Shown: positions 63,301-64,000 of the stretch, piece by piece | Layout of the letters: each line of letters starts with the position of its first letter | How positions within the stretch are numbered: the stretch's first letter is position 1 | NCBI RefSeq assembly: GCF_027924605.1 | Contig: NZ_AP027042.1 | Coordinates: forward strand, 1,899,524 to 1,963,523 | Origin: Dyella sp. GSA-30 | GTDB lineage: Bacteria; Pseudomonadota; Gammaproteobacteria; Xanthomonadales; Rhodanobacteraceae | Reading direction: 5' to 3' | Length of the DNA stretch: 64,000 nt | Translations under genes and position numbers: made by a program | The notes under the pieces: generated by a model | Told to the model about the DNA's origin: nothing | Seen by the model: the letters and a program-made list of their open reading frames with translations, nothing else | Database searches by the model: none

Positions 63301-63953
63301 TGATCGATACCGGTCCTGGCGTCCCGCCGGAAAGTCAGGAGCGGATATTCGAGCGTTTCGAGCAAGGGCTGAGCCCGGAGCGGAGGAACGGCAGCGGTCT
63401 GGGTCTGGCCATCTGTCGCGAACTGGTCGCTTCGATGGGCGGCACACTTTCTCTGCAGTCCTCCACGGTCATGGGTAGCCGTTTTCAGGTCCATCTGCCT
63501 CTCCCCGAGGCGGACAAGGCGGCATCGTCTTCGAGCTCGGACAAGCCAACGGCGGATTCATCCGCGTTGCGATTGCTGCTGGTGGAGGACGACCTGATTG
63601 TTGCGGCCGTCGTGCGCGGGCTGCTGGAACACCAGGGGCACACCGTTCGTCATGTGCTCAACGGGCTGGCCGTTCTGGTCGAGCTGGAACAGGAACGCTA
63701 CGACGCCATCTTGCTCGATCTGGACTTGCCCGGCCTCAGTGGTTTCGAGATTGCCCGCATGGTCCGCAAGCGCGAAGGTGCCGGACCGCATATCCCGATG
63801 ATTGCCGTTACTGCACGTTCGGCGGCAGACGACGAGCAGCGGGTTCGGCTTGCCGGTATGGACGGTTTTCTGCGTAAACCGTTGAGCGGGCGTGAGTTAA
63901 ACAAGATGCTGGCGGAGGTGGTCGAGCGAAAAAGTGCGATGCTGTCGACATAA
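60375..63953 (+). CDS. Propeller-type hybrid histidine kinase
   Basis: A 1192-residue one-piece two-component system. It has a signal or anchor (1-22), then a large periplasmic sensor of Reg_prop beta-propeller repeats (about 40-680; recurring units such as W-x-G-x-x-x-G-L-x-R-Y/L). A Y_Y_Y-like domain (about 695-775; YRFRLSDFDDEWVDTG) and a membrane helix (about 780-797) follow. HisKA has His834 in LGHEIRTPM, then the ATPase domain and a receiver with Asp1115 (ILLDLDLPGLSG). No DNA-binding domain is attached, so a partner phosphotransfer protein or regulator must act downstream. In Bacteroidetes such sensors detect glycans; the ligand here is unknown. Confidence 0.94.
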   Translation: MIFQWFIGVVLTVLLAAQAVWAQPPAPGSTKFAEPRPTPQFRHFDKADGLAGSAINTVAQDATGYMWFGGSAGLTRYDGVDFATFRHQHSDASTLASDEVTRLAPMSDGRLWVATANSGVDRYDPRHHRFEHWRHSDDPGSLSDDSVLALALAPDESLWVGTKAGLDRLLPDGSRFEHIAFPHGDQPDDRTVSALMAQPDGTLWIGTRSGKLLKRTPRESWQSIDVPYESSDSNEIHRIQGDQGDIRISTRQGLFLVGSDDQARPAFSHTQLPASFYVFGSARDWKGRLWLATIHGLVMEDERSRIHRFHAKPTVIAGLPFEWVLSVTSDREGGLWFTSYEGGVAYLPPGWEGFSRYTHIPDDPSSLPDNPPSVVAPSADGKLWVGSYGRIDKFDPTTGKTERVIGDLQHNVIHIIDSGDALWFTVRGELRRFKDGKVEQIDPERRWITRPELLARGDDGTIFLTVARHGVVRIDPDSKKISAVPMAPDIQNVDLQPGLLAVHGGRLWYGNHEGLLRWSLHQDRMNWVPGVERGKPVTALTFDGQGFWLARVGRLQRYRWDGDRATSLVNLTAQDGWRDSAITDLDVDSSNVLWIFSESGLWSFDAQNGALQRFGAKTGLMEGTVGPGAVNVAVTQNTEPLYVPTRRGVIGFRPGHAAHLPASPPPLIFTQLHVEGSRGQRDLIPENGGATIQWFDRALHVQARMLSYVDAGGIRYRFRLSDFDDEWVDTGKHGSRDISGLAPGMYRLDAAAFDASGAFLQQASIWLHVELPPWGRWWAWCSYLVLALSMAWVVFRVLQQRAAERHEILFSEQRRVLAEQSNAAKTQFLATLGHEIRTPMTGVLGMAELLLHTPLTPLQNEYAKAMRRSGALLLKLVNDALDLARIETGRLELESVPFDVEDLIDDVVQLERPQAEKKGLTFEIEVIGSMPSHVLGDAVRIKQILLNLINNALKFTEAGKVVLRVERVDDGLAFTVIDTGPGVPPESQERIFERFEQGLSPERRNGSGLGLAICRELVASMGGTLSLQSSTVMGSRFQVHLPLPEADKAASSSSSDKPTADSSALRLLLVEDDLIVAAVVRGLLEHQGHTVRHVLNGLAVLVELEQERYDAILLDLDLPGLSGFEIARMVRKREGAGPHIPMIAVTARSAADDEQRVRLAGMDGFLRKPLSGRELNKMLAEVVERKSAMLST

Positions 63954-64000
63954 ATGCTCGTGCTTGCCCCGACGTTTTGGCATGATCGCCGCGTTAGGGA

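Noticed and set aside
1-64000. tRNA or rRNA genes, CRISPR arrays, insertion sequences, prophage
   Set aside because: None was recognised by eye. A tRNAscan-SE, barrnap and ISfinder run would settle it.

Overview
The window is GC-rich, densely coded chromosomal DNA from a gammaproteobacterium. The most likely source is the Xanthomonadales, in or near Rhodanobacteraceae (Dyella, Luteibacter, Rhodanobacter). This is inferred from gene content (CysD plus a CysN-CysC fusion, MetX-type homoserine acyltransferase, GTP-type PEPCK, FadE, MetJ combined with a SAM-I riboswitch), not from a search. I see no rRNA, tRNA, CRISPR array, insertion sequence or phage. Most genes are core metabolism, envelope maintenance and signalling.

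Layout. 1-4.9 kb (minus): a truncated multi-pass membrane protein, a two-domain glycosyltransferase and ETF-ubiquinone oxidoreductase. 5.1-7.1 kb (plus): amidase and an AlkB-type dioxygenase. 7.1-10.7 kb (minus): a four-gene MCE/Mla-type lipid transport operon. 10.8-15.3 kb (plus): cysD-cysNC and gcvT, gcvH. 15.3-16.5 kb: a long geneless leader, then an unusual gene in which the methionine repressor MetJ is joined in frame to a lysine/alanine-rich histone H1-like tail. 16.8-24.3 kb: TonB-like protein, a serine hydrolase with a basic C-terminal tail, a transporter, a CBS protein, a GtrB-like glycosyltransferase, mtgA and hslO. 24.4-30.5 kb: a GAF-GAF-GGDEF-EAL protein, a secreted protein, and an ECF sigma / anti-sigma-like / DUF4097 operon. 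30.6-36.8 kb: pckG and a divergent TetR / hydrolase-fadE unit. 36.8-42.9 kb (minus): hybrid kinase, cheR, cheB and REC-GGDEF. 43-48.2 kb: CPBP protease, prfC, an M24 peptidase-like protein, DUF1304 and a cysteine synthase homologue. 48.3-51.9 kb (plus): met boxes, promoter, SAM-I riboswitch, metX, metB and homoserine dehydrogenase. 52-64 kb: amino-acid permease, serine deaminase, glutaredoxin-like protein, two membrane GTPases flanking a YceI / cytochrome b561 / YceI operon, and a giant propeller-type hybrid kinase.

The most interesting system is the methionine circuit. The metX-metB-hom transcript carries three tandem MetJ boxes touching its -35 element and a SAM-I riboswitch starting at its predicted +1, so SAM could be read twice on one transcript. 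The only repressor gene seen here, 32 kb away, is the MetJ-H1 chimera. It has an in-frame internal start that could make the histone tail alone, and phased T-tracts lie upstream. A second strong theme is the kinase-CheR-CheB-diguanylate cyclase operon, which has no chemoreceptor gene beside it.
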